Below are positions 8,199 to 18,300 of a stretch of DNA of 36,953 nucleotides, piece by piece (positions within the stretch are counted from its first letter, which is position 1; each line of letters opens with the position of its first letter). The notes below the pieces were generated by a model, which searched no databases, was not told the origin of the DNA, and saw only the letters and a program-made list of their open reading frames with translations. This DNA comes from an uncultured Mollicutes bacterium. GTDB lineage: Bacteria; Bacillota_I; Bacilli_A; RFN20; CAG-826. The translations under genes and the position numbers were made by a program. Location: contig CALBGF010000009.1 in the NCBI GenBank assembly GCA_937893635.1, forward strand, positions 1 to 36,953. The letters run 5' to 3'.

Positions 8199-9164
8199 AT
8201 GGTTTTTGCAAAGAAGAAAAAATTTAATCCTTTAGATAACTTAACCGATGAAGAAAAAATACTAGCTAAAAAGTCATATTGGCGTAGAAATATTTGTATT
8301 TTCATAATGATGATACCAATAGTTGTTTGGTTTTTAGTATTTGCTTATTGGCCACTTTATTATCTTCGCATGGCTTTTTATGATTATAAGTATTTAAAAG
8401 GCTTTGCAGGTTCAGAATTTGTAGGATTTAAATATTTTATTGAATTTTTCCAAAAAGGTGGATTGAAATATGTTTGGAATACATTAGCTATTAACTTACT
8501 AGCCTTAGTATTCTTATTTCCATTCCCAATTATCTTAGCTGTTTTATTTAATGAACTAAATAATGTGATATTTAAAAGGACAGCTCAAACAATATCATAT
8601 TTGCCACACTTCCTATCCACGACAGCATTAGTTGGTATTATTTATCTAGTATTTGATAGTGACGCCGCGGGTGGATTAATAAATCATATTTTGGTAAGTG
8701 TGTTTAACGTTAATCAACAAAACTTTTTATCAAGTAATGAATGGTTTAGATTTATTCAAGTTGTGTCGGGAATTTGGCAAACAGCTGGTTGGTCCACTAT
8801 TGTGTATACCGCAGCATTAACAGCGATTGATCCGCAACTTTATGAAGCCGCTCGTGTGGAAGGTGCTTCAAGATGGCATCAAATTGTAACTATTACTTTA
8901 CCAGCTTTAGTTCCAACAATATTGATAATGTTAACATTGCAACTAGGATCAATTATGGGTAGTAACTTTGATAAGATTCAGTTATTACAAAATCCGGGTA
9001 ATATTGAAGTTTCAGAAGTAGTCTTAACATTTATTTATGACCAAGGTATTAGAATGCCTGGTTATGGTACAGCAGTAGGACTACTAAATAGTGTCGTTGG
9101 CTTAATATTTGTTATTGCTTCAAATAGAGTTTCTAAAAAGATGGCCAATACATCAGTCTGGTAG
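8199..9164 (+). CDS. ABC sugar importer permease, LplB type
   Basis: A 321-residue integral membrane subunit of a CUT1-family carbohydrate importer. Hydrophobic helices start near residues 30, 90, 130, 200 and 245, with a last one near 290. The cytoplasmic EAA loop, which docks the ATPase, reads YEAARVEGASRW (from about residue 215). The N-terminus is a long basic cytoplasmic tail typical of LplB proteins. AAGGAGGA (8187-8194) precedes the ATG. First gene of the operon, followed 9 bases later by its partner permease and then the binding protein; no ATPase is in this operon, and two candidates lie in the 23004-31906 operon. Confidence 0.9.
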   Translation: MVFAKKKKFNPLDNLTDEEKILAKKSYWRRNICIFIMMIPIVVWFLVFAYWPLYYLRMAFYDYKYLKGFAGSEFVGFKYFIEFFQKGGLKYVWNTLAINLLALVFLFPFPIILAVLFNELNNVIFKRTAQTISYLPHFLSTTALVGIIYLVFDSDAAGGLINHILVSVFNVNQQNFLSSNEWFRFIQVVSGIWQTAGWSTIVYTAALTAIDPQLYEAARVEGASRWHQIVTITLPALVPTILIMLTLQLGSIMGSNFDKIQLLQNPGNIEVSEVVLTFIYDQGIRMPGYGTAVGLLNSVVGLIFVIASNRVSKKMANTSVW

Positions 9165-9172
9165 GTGATAGT

Positions 9173-10066
9173 ATGAAAGAATATAAAGCTAAAATGAAAG
9201 TTAAGAAGTCAGTTGGCGAACATATCTTTGATGCTGTTATCGTTATTATTATGTTGATTTTAATGGTAATGATCTTATATCCATTAATTCATTTAGTAGC
9301 GGTAAGTCTCTCTAATCCTGATTCTATTAGAAATGGCTCAGTAGGCTTAATACCAGTTGGATTTAACTTAGATGCTTATAAATTAATTTTAGGTGACAAA
9401 CAAATTTATGAAGCGTATGGTTCGACAATATTTGTTTGTGTTATGAACTGTATATTGTCACTTGTATTGTTATGTTTTGCTGCTTATCCATTAGCGTATG
9501 GTGATTTTAAATCAAAAGGTTTATTTTCTAAATTTATTATCTTAACAATGTTCTTGTCAGCGGGTATTATACCTAACTTAACAGTAATTAAAGCATTGCA
9601 TTTAGATGGTAGTTTATGGTCATTAATACTTACGGGTTTATTAAGTGCTTATAACATTATTGTTGTAAGAAGTTATTTTGAAGGATTACCAAAAGCACTT
9701 ATTGAATCTGCAAGAGTGGATGGTGCGAATGACTTCCAAATATTGTTTAGAATTATCATTCCTTGCTCTAAACCAATTCTTGCTACAGTCGCACTTTGGA
9801 TAATTGTTGCGCAATGGAATAGTTATATGTATCCACTTATTTATTTAGGAAATGAAAGTACAACATTACAAATTTATTTAGCTAATGCGATTAAAGATGC
9901 GGCGTCATTATATTCAAACAATGGTGGATTATTAATTGATGAAGCATTCTCAACTCAATTACGATATGCTGCAGTGGTATGTAGTATTATCCCAATACTT
10001 GTTATCTTCCCATTTGTACAAAAGTTCTTAGTTAAGGGCGTTACAGTGGGTTCAGTAAAAGAATAA
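9173..10066 (+). CDS. ABC sugar importer permease, YtcP/LplC type
   Basis: A 297-residue MalG-like membrane subunit, partner of the preceding permease. It has six predicted helices (first near 20-42, last near 265-285) and the EAA loop IESARVDGANDF starting about residue 177. The C-terminal FVKGVTVGSVKE ending is characteristic of the YtcP/LplC group. AGGTGA (9163-9168) serves as ribosome site and overlaps the previous stop. The pair would import complex oligosaccharides brought by the lipoprotein encoded next. Confidence 0.9.
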   Translation: MKEYKAKMKVKKSVGEHIFDAVIVIIMLILMVMILYPLIHLVAVSLSNPDSIRNGSVGLIPVGFNLDAYKLILGDKQIYEAYGSTIFVCVMNCILSLVLLCFAAYPLAYGDFKSKGLFSKFIILTMFLSAGIIPNLTVIKALHLDGSLWSLILTGLLSAYNIIVVRSYFEGLPKALIESARVDGANDFQILFRIIIPCSKPILATVALWIIVAQWNSYMYPLIYLGNESTTLQIYLANAIKDAASLYSNNGGLLIDEAFSTQLRYAAVVCSIIPILVIFPFVQKFLVKGVTVGSVKE

Positions 10067-10084
10067 AGAAAGGAAATTTAAATT

Positions 10085-11695
10085 ATGAAAAAGAAAAATT
10101 TAGTTTTGTTATTTGCGGGTTTATTATCAATCTCCCTTACTTCATGTAATGGAGGCGGTAATAATAAAAACAAAGTCGAACACCATAAAGAGGATTATTA
10201 TGAACACATTGATAATAATTATGATTTTTACTCACGTGATAAATTAACAATCACAATGATGTTACCAACCGAAGCTGGTTATTCTGATGCATTGATGAGT
10301 AAAGTAGAAGAAGCAACAAACACAAAAATAATTATCAAATCTTATAATAGTGATGCATACGCTAATGCGATTGTTGATTCATTCTCTAGTGCCAAAAACA
10401 TGCCAGATATTTATTGTCGTGTTCCAGATATTGAAGTATTTAAAGAACAAGACGCTGCTTATGAATTATATGATTTATTAATGCAATATGCTCCTGATTA
10501 TCGTAAAAACTTAAGTGTCGATGATTGGGTACAATTAACTGATGCAACGACACATGGTATTTATTCCATTTCTAATATTCGTGAACCAGAATATCAATTA
10601 TCTTATTTAATGCGTAAAGATTGGCTTAGCAAAGTTGCTAGTGAGTTATCATTTGAAGTTGATGTAAATAACCCATCATTTACTTGGGATCAATTCACTG
10701 AGGTATTAGAACATTTTAGAGATGATGATCCAAATGGAAATGGTAACAAAGACGAATTGCCATTTTCTGTAGAAAATATTTCTTATTTAAGATATTTATT
10801 TGGAATTAATACTTCCTATTATTTCACTAATGATAGCGATAATGGATATCAAGCAGTTGTTGATCATCAAAACTATAAAAAGTATTTATCATCAATTCAA
10901 GATTTATATGCTGGTAATTTATTAGATAACCAATATATTACCGCTAGTGTGGAAAGTTTAATGTCCGCAAATAAATTAGGGGCTTGTATCACTTATGCAG
11001 AATATGCTCAAACATCACTTAATTCTTTACGTGATCCAAATAACGAGAATCGTGTTCCTAATGCTGATTGGGTAAGTTTTAAATTAACTGGTCCAAAATG
11101 TCCAGATGGAAAAACTTATGATGGTGTTCCTTCTGCAGCAGGTTTAGTTCATGGCTTTGTTGTTTCTTCCACAGTTAGTGAAGAAAGAGCAAAAGAATTA
11201 GTAAGAATATTAAACTGGTTTTACCGCGAAGAAGGAGAAACTTTATTTAATTATGGTGTTAAAGATGTTCATTATACTGAAGTAAATGGTAAAAAAGTAA
11301 TTAAACAAGAATATGCATCATTTACTAATGCACGTTCTGCGGGATTATTATTCTCCGCTATGCCATTCCACTGGTTAAAAGATTCTTATATTCAAATGGT
11401 TACTGGTGGAAAGGATATTAGTGAATTAGATGCTGGACAAAAGGCGTTCTACAATGCTTTAGGTATTGATAAATTTAACTTCCAAAAGCAAGCTGTTTCT
11501 ATTAATACTAGTGAATGGAGTAGTAATTCTAAAACGTTAATGAATCAATTAAGTGCTTTTGAAGCAAATGTAATTAAAGGAAGCATTGATGATCGAAAAC
11601 TTGATAGTGAATTAGCTAAGATAGTTTCGGCTTTCTCTAAAGCAAGCAAAGAAGCTAATGAAGTATATTCAGAAATTTACGATATTTGTAAGTAA
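10085..11695 (+). CDS. Extracellular solute-binding lipoprotein (LplA-like)
   Basis: A 536-residue lipid-anchored binding protein of the importer. Lipobox LTSC ends at about residue 21, followed by a Gly/Asn linker. The size (over 500 residues) and the core segment TITMMLPTEAGYSDALMSKVEEATN match large family-1 LplA/YtcQ-type binding proteins, which bind oligosaccharides rather than monosaccharides. A DPNGNGNKDELP segment near 215-230 resembles the Ca-binding-like loop frequent in this group. It sits 18 bases after the permease, with GAAAGGA as ribosome site. Ligand cannot be told from sequence; the locus suggests beta- or galacto-oligosaccharides. Confidence 0.9.
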   Translation: MKKKNLVLLFAGLLSISLTSCNGGGNNKNKVEHHKEDYYEHIDNNYDFYSRDKLTITMMLPTEAGYSDALMSKVEEATNTKIIIKSYNSDAYANAIVDSFSSAKNMPDIYCRVPDIEVFKEQDAAYELYDLLMQYAPDYRKNLSVDDWVQLTDATTHGIYSISNIREPEYQLSYLMRKDWLSKVASELSFEVDVNNPSFTWDQFTEVLEHFRDDDPNGNGNKDELPFSVENISYLRYLFGINTSYYFTNDSDNGYQAVVDHQNYKKYLSSIQDLYAGNLLDNQYITASVESLMSANKLGACITYAEYAQTSLNSLRDPNNENRVPNADWVSFKLTGPKCPDGKTYDGVPSAAGLVHGFVVSSTVSEERAKELVRILNWFYREEGETLFNYGVKDVHYTEVNGKKVIKQEYASFTNARSAGLLFSAMPFHWLKDSYIQMVTGGKDISELDAGQKAFYNALGIDKFNFQKQAVSINTSEWSSNSKTLMNQLSAFEANVIKGSIDDRKLDSELAKIVSAFSKASKEANEVYSEIYDICK

Positions 11696-11698
11696 TTA

Positions 11699-13521
11699 AT
11701 GGTAACAAATATGTTTGAAATTTCTAATGGATTATTAATTAAAGATGGAAAACCGGTAATAGCGGTGGGTAGCCACTATTACCCTTCCTTTCATCCTTTA
11801 AAAGTTCCAGTTATAGACCATGCTAAACGAATAGAAGAAGCAAAAAAAGATATAAAAAGCATTAAAGAATTAGGATTTTCTTTAGTCCGTGTTGCTAGTA
11901 TTGGCGAATCTAAATTAGTTAATGATGTAATTATAAAAGATTTCACTTTTGTTGATGATTTAGTGGATTTAATTAGTCAAAATCAAATGGCGGCGCTCGT
12001 TAGAATTCAAGGATATAGTACAAATTTACGCGGTGTTGATAATGCTTTAATGAAAAATCAAGAAGGAAAAGATATTCCGCTTAAATGGGATTACTTTATT
12101 AGAAATTGTTTGAATAACAAAAGTGTTATTAAAGAAGATGAAGAGATAACAATATTATCCGCAAAACATTTTAAAGATAATAAAAATGTTATTGGATTTC
12201 AAATTTATAATGAGCCTGCTTATCCTTTTGATGGATTTTATGATTATAACGTTTATAGTGTTGAGGCTTGGAAGAACAAATTTCATAAAACAAAAAATCC
12301 TCCAACACATCGACCAACGAATAAGAAGATTTGAAAGATTGGCTATCATTTAGAAAATTCTCTAATGATTCTATGAATGATTATCTTGTTAAATTAGGTA
12401 AATTAACAAAAGAATATTCGAATAAACCAGCATTTACATGTTTAATGCCATGTGCAATTCAACAAGGAAGCGCAATTAGAGGATGTAATATGTTTAAAAT
12501 CGCTAAAGGTATGGATTTTTTAGGAATTACTATTTATATTTCTCCACTTGGAGTAACTGCTCGAGAATTTAGTCGTGCTATTGATATAACTAATGCTATT
12601 GCAAGATTAAATAATACGCATGCTTGGGCAATTGAGTGTGATGCAAGAGTGGATGCTTCCAAAAAAGAATATGAAATTATGATTTTATCTTTATTAGCGG
12701 GTGGATTTAAGGGAATATTACCTTATCAATATCGAGCGGATGCTAAATTACAAAATGCACCAGAGCCGGATAAATATGGAATTGTCTATAATGACTTAAC
12801 GGAAACTAAAAAATTTCAAATAGTCAAGAAAATGAACGAGTTTATTAATTCATTTTCAAATTATTTAGCAAGTTCAGAAGCTTTAAGACAAGATGTTGCC
12901 CTATATATGAGTGAAGATATTAATATATATCAAGACGCTATATATAATGGTGAGATTAATAATGCTTGGAAGTGCAAAGAACCAGTTTCATTATTTAGTA
13001 ATGTTATTTATAACAAATTAATCGATAAAGGATATTTGCCAAGATTTGTAGATATTAATAATTTAAAAGATGTAAAAGTATTATTAATTCCTTCAAGCAT
13101 GGGTATTAGTGATAACGAAAAGGAAATATTAAAAGATTTTGAGCTTAGTGGTGGCGTAGTTCGTGTATATAATCCACTTAACAATGGATTTGAAACATTT
13201 GATGAAACTAAATCAGAAACTTTACAAGATTTAATGACTAATAATCAATTTATGCCAATATATCAAACATTCGATGAAGATATATCACTTAAAATATTAA
13301 AAAACGAAAAAGAATATTTAGTGTTTGTAATTAATCATAATGCTAAATTGCTAGATAAAGATAACGTAATAATTGAATTACCTTTCTTAAATAAAAAGGC
13401 TTTTAGTTATGAAGTATGTTATCAAAATGAAGATGATAAAGATATAAGTTTTATAGGCGAGAAACTTGTACTTAAACACTTAACTAGTGGAATTATAATT
13501 CGCCTAAGAATTGAGGAATAA
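11699..13521 (+). pseudogene. GH42-like beta-galactosidase, frameshifted
   Basis: Two adjacent frames encode the halves of one clan-A glycosidase. The first (11699-12334) holds the barrel start (LIKDGKPVIAVGSHYYPSF) and an acid/base motif IYNEP (about E172). The second (open from 12325, first possible start TTG 12331, to 13521) holds WLSFRKFSNDSMN, a candidate nucleophile in WAIECDAR, the barrel end GGFKGILPYQYRADA and a Rossmann-like C-terminal domain (VKVLLIPSSMG). The halves join if one base is added near 12323: codons for N-K-E-D-L-K-D-W would then read through. From memory of the family, about 20 residues also seem missing before PPTHRPTN (near 12280). It is either an inactivated gene or a sequence error. 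If intact, about 600 residues, cytoplasmic. The start could also be ATG 11711; neither has a clear ribosome site. Confidence 0.7.
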
Positions 13522-13526
13522 ATTAT

Positions 13527-15359
13527 ATGAGTTTTATGTTTTCACCATTTCCGTATGATGATTTAAATGCGGTAAATCACGTTAATGTTAGCAAAAATGT
13601 AACAAATCAAATTCTAACTAACAATGAGTTAATTAAAAAAGAATTAACCGACAAATTATTTAATCATTCAAATAGAGTCCTAGTTATTGATGGTTACCCT
13701 ACTTGTAATTTTAATAGTTTAGTATCAATGTTTGAAGATGTTAAAACATTCAACATGCGTGATATCTATAAAAATGATGAAGAAATACATGATATGTTAA
13801 AAGCATATTTACCAGAAGATCGTGTCATGGATCCAGTTTTGTTATATGGTAAATTATTTACGGATGGTTTAAAGAAATTAATGGATGAAAATAAATTAAA
13901 TGATTTACTTACATCTATTAAAAATGAATCTAGTAAAGTAATTGTTTATGGACATGGTGCTTTAATTAAAGAGATTCGCGCTTTGGCGGACATAAAAATA
14001 TATATGGATGTTTCTCCAAAAGAAGCGGCGATTCGTGCTAAAAAAGGATTATATGTTAATATTGGTGATAAAAAAGCTCGACCATTTAAAGAATTAATGC
14101 GCCGTAATTACTATGTTGATTTTGAAAATGAAACATTATTAAGAAAAGAATTAGTGCAACAAAATGCACTAGATTACTATGTTTTTGGAGATCATGATGA
14201 TGCATTAACTATGGCACCATTTAGTGTTATGAATGTATTATTTGATGAATTAGTAAAAAGACCATTCCGCTGCAAACCTGTATACATTGAAGGTGTATGG
14301 GGCGGATTCTATATGATGCGTATGCGTAATTTACCAAAAACTATGAAAAACTGTGCTTGGATTTTTGATATGATTCCTAGTGAAGTTTCGGTAGTTATTG
14401 AATCAAATGATACGAAAATTGAAGTTCCGTATTATACATTCGTTCATGCGCGTGGCGTTAAATTAATGGGACAAGATTGTGTGAATTATTTCCATGGCTA
14501 TTTCCCAATCCGCTTTAATTATGATGACACATGGCATGCGAATGGAAATATGTCTATTCAATGCCATCCATATCATGACTATGTAAGAAAAGAAAATAAT
14601 GAATTAGGTCGTCAAGATGAATCTTATTACATTGTTGAGGCAGCAGAAGGCGCTAAAACATTCTTAGGTTTTAATGAAGATATTAATCCAGATGATTTTA
14701 TGAAAGAAGTATTTGAATCAGAAAAAACTGGTAAACCAATTGATTATTTAAAATATGTTAATGCTGTTACCTCTACTCCAGGAACACAAGTTTTAATTCC
14801 AGCTGGAACCATCCATTCTTCCGGTAGAAACCAATTAGTTCTTGAGATAGGTTCTTTAACTATTGGCTCATATACTTATAAACTATATGACTATATGCGT
14901 AAAGATTTAGATGGTAATCCACGTCCAATTCACTCAAGACATGGCGACAACGTCCTTCAAAAATACCGCAAAACTAATTGGGTTAATGAGCACATTGTAA
15001 GAAGAGCAAAAGGTTTTGATGACCATGATACAGTTTTAACGCAAACAGTTGGTGAAAGTCCATTATTATACTTTAAATTAATGACAACACAATTTTTAGA
15101 TAAATATGAAGATAATACTAAAAATTCTTTCCATGTATTAACTGTTACTAATGGTGAAAAGGTAAGAATTAGTTCTAAAAATAATCCAGAATATAACTTC
15201 GTGGCTAATTACTTGGATATTGTAGTAGTGCCACAAAATGTCGGTGAATATGTAGTGGAAAATTTAGGTAATCAACCAGTTACTATTCATAAGACATTAT
15301 TAAGAGAAGATTTCTTAGATGAACTTAATCAATACGAAAAAGCATTAAGTGAAAAATAA
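13527..15359 (+). CDS. manA: Class I mannose-6-phosphate isomerase with extra N-terminal P-loop-like domain
   Basis: A 610-residue cytoplasmic protein, about twice the length of a simple bacterial PMI. The C-terminal part (from about residue 250, VYIEGVWGG) is a type I cupin PMI, which interconverts mannose-6-P and fructose-6-P. Zinc-ligand motif QCHPYH is at about 345-350 (Q345, H347), and H430 is in IPAGTIHSSGRN. The N-terminal 240 residues look like a nucleotide/uridine-kinase fold: strand RVLVIDGYP (about 50-58), a second strand VIVYGHG, and IYMDVSPKEA. However, the P-loop reads GYPTCNFNSL, without GKS/T, so ATP binding is doubtful. GAGGA lies 9 bases before the ATG. It lets mannose, phosphorylated perhaps by the ROK kinase, enter glycolysis. 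Confidence 0.85.
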   Translation: MSFMFSPFPYDDLNAVNHVNVSKNVTNQILTNNELIKKELTDKLFNHSNRVLVIDGYPTCNFNSLVSMFEDVKTFNMRDIYKNDEEIHDMLKAYLPEDRVMDPVLLYGKLFTDGLKKLMDENKLNDLLTSIKNESSKVIVYGHGALIKEIRALADIKIYMDVSPKEAAIRAKKGLYVNIGDKKARPFKELMRRNYYVDFENETLLRKELVQQNALDYYVFGDHDDALTMAPFSVMNVLFDELVKRPFRCKPVYIEGVWGGFYMMRMRNLPKTMKNCAWIFDMIPSEVSVVIESNDTKIEVPYYTFVHARGVKLMGQDCVNYFHGYFPIRFNYDDTWHANGNMSIQCHPYHDYVRKENNELGRQDESYYIVEAAEGAKTFLGFNEDINPDDFMKEVFESEKTGKPIDYLKYVNAVTSTPGTQVLIPAGTIHSSGRNQLVLEIGSLTIGSYTYKLYDYMRKDLDGNPRPIHSRHGDNVLQKYRKTNWVNEHIVRRAKGFDDHDTVLTQTVGESPLLYFKLMTTQFLDKYEDNTKNSFHVLTVTNGEKVRISSKNNPEYNFVANYLDIVVVPQNVGEYVVENLGNQPVTIHKTLLREDFLDELNQYEKALSEK

Positions 15360-15397
15360 TTAATAAATAATTCTTAATAGCAAAGGAGGAATGATTA

Positions 15398-18300
15398 ATG
15401 AAAATAGCAAACAAATTATTCTTAACGGCATTATCTTTTTGTTCAATGATTATTGGCGCAGATGGCTTAAATTCATTTGCTAAAGAGCCAGTAATTGAAG
15501 TCAAAGCTAAAGAAAATATGTTAGATGGTGCGACTGTTTATCAAAGAATGTATGAAGATAACTTTGTTGATGGTGTAAATGTTGTTTGGAATACTAGTGA
15601 TTTATGTGGAAACGATACAGAAATTAAAAAAGATGGTAATGCTTCTTGGAAAGTAGAAGTAAATCCAGGTAATAGTTATGTGGAATACTATTGTGAATTC
15701 CCTCGAGTTATCGATTTCCGTCATGGTGACGCGGAAGGCACAGATTCAACATTTAAAAAAGTTGCTACCATTGAATTTGATGTTTATTTAGATTGTAATC
15801 CAGGTTGGTATAATTTCTTTTTACTTGAACATCGCGGTGAAGAATATAAAGATAAACCGATTAACCGCCAATATAATCGTTCATTTGTAACATTAGATAA
15901 ATATATTGATTATACTTTGCAAAAAACTTGGCAACATGTTCAAATTCCTGTTTCTGCTTTCTCTGCTTCTGGTAATAGAGCAAATGATACGGGAACGGCA
16001 TCAGAAAAATGTATGGTTGATTTAACTAATATTAGTGGTTTTGGTGTTTGCCATATGATTAATAATACAGGTGCTGGATATTTCTATTATGATAATATGG
16101 AAATTTGTTTAAATAATAAGCCTGACGATTATTTAGGATGTACTATGGTGCGTCCTGATGAATTTGAGCGCCTAGTTAAAAATAATACTATAAAAATGAC
16201 TCCAATTGATATATCAGCACTTGCAACAACAGCATTTACTGGTGGGGAAGGTAAAGGTTGGTCTGGTCAAGGAGCGGATAATGAACTAACTGGATTTGAT
16301 ATGTTTGGTGATGTGGATTTCCGTGGCATGAAATTTAATATTCTTGATCCTAATGATCATCAATTTACATCCATTGCTTTAGGAAGCAAAAATAATATGA
16401 ACATTCCTAAAAACTCACGTAATTTATATGTTGAATCAGTAGAAATACCAATCAACCAAAAAGCCGATGGATTATATATGATTCATAATACCGCTTGGGA
16501 TGGAAAAAGAGTGGCAAAATACACTTATAATTACGCTGACGGAACAAGTTCAACAACAGACATTATTAAAGGACGCGAAATTTACGACTGGTGGAAGAGT
16601 GATGAAAGCGATGTTTGTCCAATTCTTTGGTCAGGTAATAACAATGAAGCTAGTACATATTCGTTAGGTATTAAAGTAAATGTATTTTCTTTTGTTAATC
16701 CTAATCCAAATAAAACAATTAAATCGTTAACATGCACTATTGATTCTGATACAGCAGTTGATTTAATTGCCGGTATTACCGCTGTTGATTGTGGTGGCAA
16801 TGGATTATATATGCAATATTTAGAAAGTAAATTTAATCCAGATACAACTAATTGGTACAATTATGAATTACCTAATTATTCTGATTATGTTGGTAGTGCC
16901 TTAGATGTATCTTATTTATTAGATAAAAATATTGATGAAAATGGTTATATTACTACAAAAGGCGAGTATTTTGTTAATGAAAAAGATGAAGTAGTTAACT
17001 TTTGGGGAATAAATGTTTCAGGACAATCATTCTTTGGAACATCTAAAGAACAAATCGAATTATTAACTGATACTATTGCCGCAATGGGATATAATATGGT
17101 TCGTTTAATTGACTGGGATGCTGGTTTCTATTCTCCTAATATCTTTGGAAAAAATGGTAGTACTAGTGTGGTTGATTCAAATTCTTTAGATGAATTTAAT
17201 TATTTCTGGTATTGCTGTAAAGAACGTGGCATTTATATTGATATGGTAATGTTAGGTGGAAGATATGGTTCAACACTTAAATCAGTTGGTAGTTTTACTG
17301 ATGAAGAAATAAGTGATATTAGTAGTGGATTTAAATTTGAAACATATATTGACAGTCGTTTAGTTGATGGAACAAAAAGACTAGTTAAAGAAGTAATGAC
17401 AACTACTAATAAATATACAAATACCACTTTAGCGGAAGATAAAGTTTTAGCATTAATGGAAGTAGCAAATGAGAATAACTTAACGGATATGTATGGCTAT
17501 TACACTAGTAGCGAGCAATATGAATTTGTAAGTGATTCTTATAAATTAATGTTCCAAAATCGTTTTAATGAATGGTTATTAAAATTATATGGTAGTAATG
17601 ATGCATTAAAAGAAGCTTGGAAAGATAAGACTGGAACTGGATTAGTGGGATTATCACGTAAAGAAAATTGTGAAGAAGGAACTGTATTAATTTCTCAAAA
17701 TTATTTAGGATCTGATTATTCCGCACAAAGAATTAATGACACCTTCCGTTTCTTATATGAACTTCAAGTTAATTATTATGACGATATGTATAGTTGGGCA
17801 AAAGGTAGTGATGGACTTAATCTTCATGTTGGATTATGTGGAACAACGAACTTACCAACTGGAGATTTAAATGATTTATATGTAAATGCTGCTTATGATT
17901 ATATAGCAAGACACTACTACAAATCACATCCAACAACCGGTACAGAATTTGGTGTTGATACCGCAACTGGAACAGTTGGCTCAATGGTTGAGAGTATGAG
18001 TGGTAATATTTATGGAGATGCTGCTAAAGGAGATTTAGTTGGTAGTCCATATATCGTAAATGAAGCAAATGAAGCAGAACCGAATACTCATACTGCAGAA
18101 TATAATATTATGACTTCTGCAATATTCTCTTTACAAGGTTGGAGTGTATGTTCATTTAACTTATCAACTTCGCCATTAGATAGTCAAAGCAATATGATTA
18201 CTAATGCATTCCAATTTGTAAATCATCCTACTAGAATGGGAACGGCATCTTCTGCAGCACTTCTTTATTACTCACAAGCAATTGCTAAAAATAAAGAAAA

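Noticed and set aside
12320..12334. Programmed -1 frameshift joining the two GH42 halves
   Set aside because: A -1 shift at AAT-AAG-AAG gives the right frame, but there is no X-XXY-YYZ slippery heptamer, no evident downstream structure, and frameshifting is unknown for this family. Decay or sequence error is simpler.
12332..12334. TGA read as tryptophan (genetic code 4) to rescue the GH42 gene
   Set aside because: Reading through this TGA leads into another frame with no homology and more stops; all other Trp codons are TGG.
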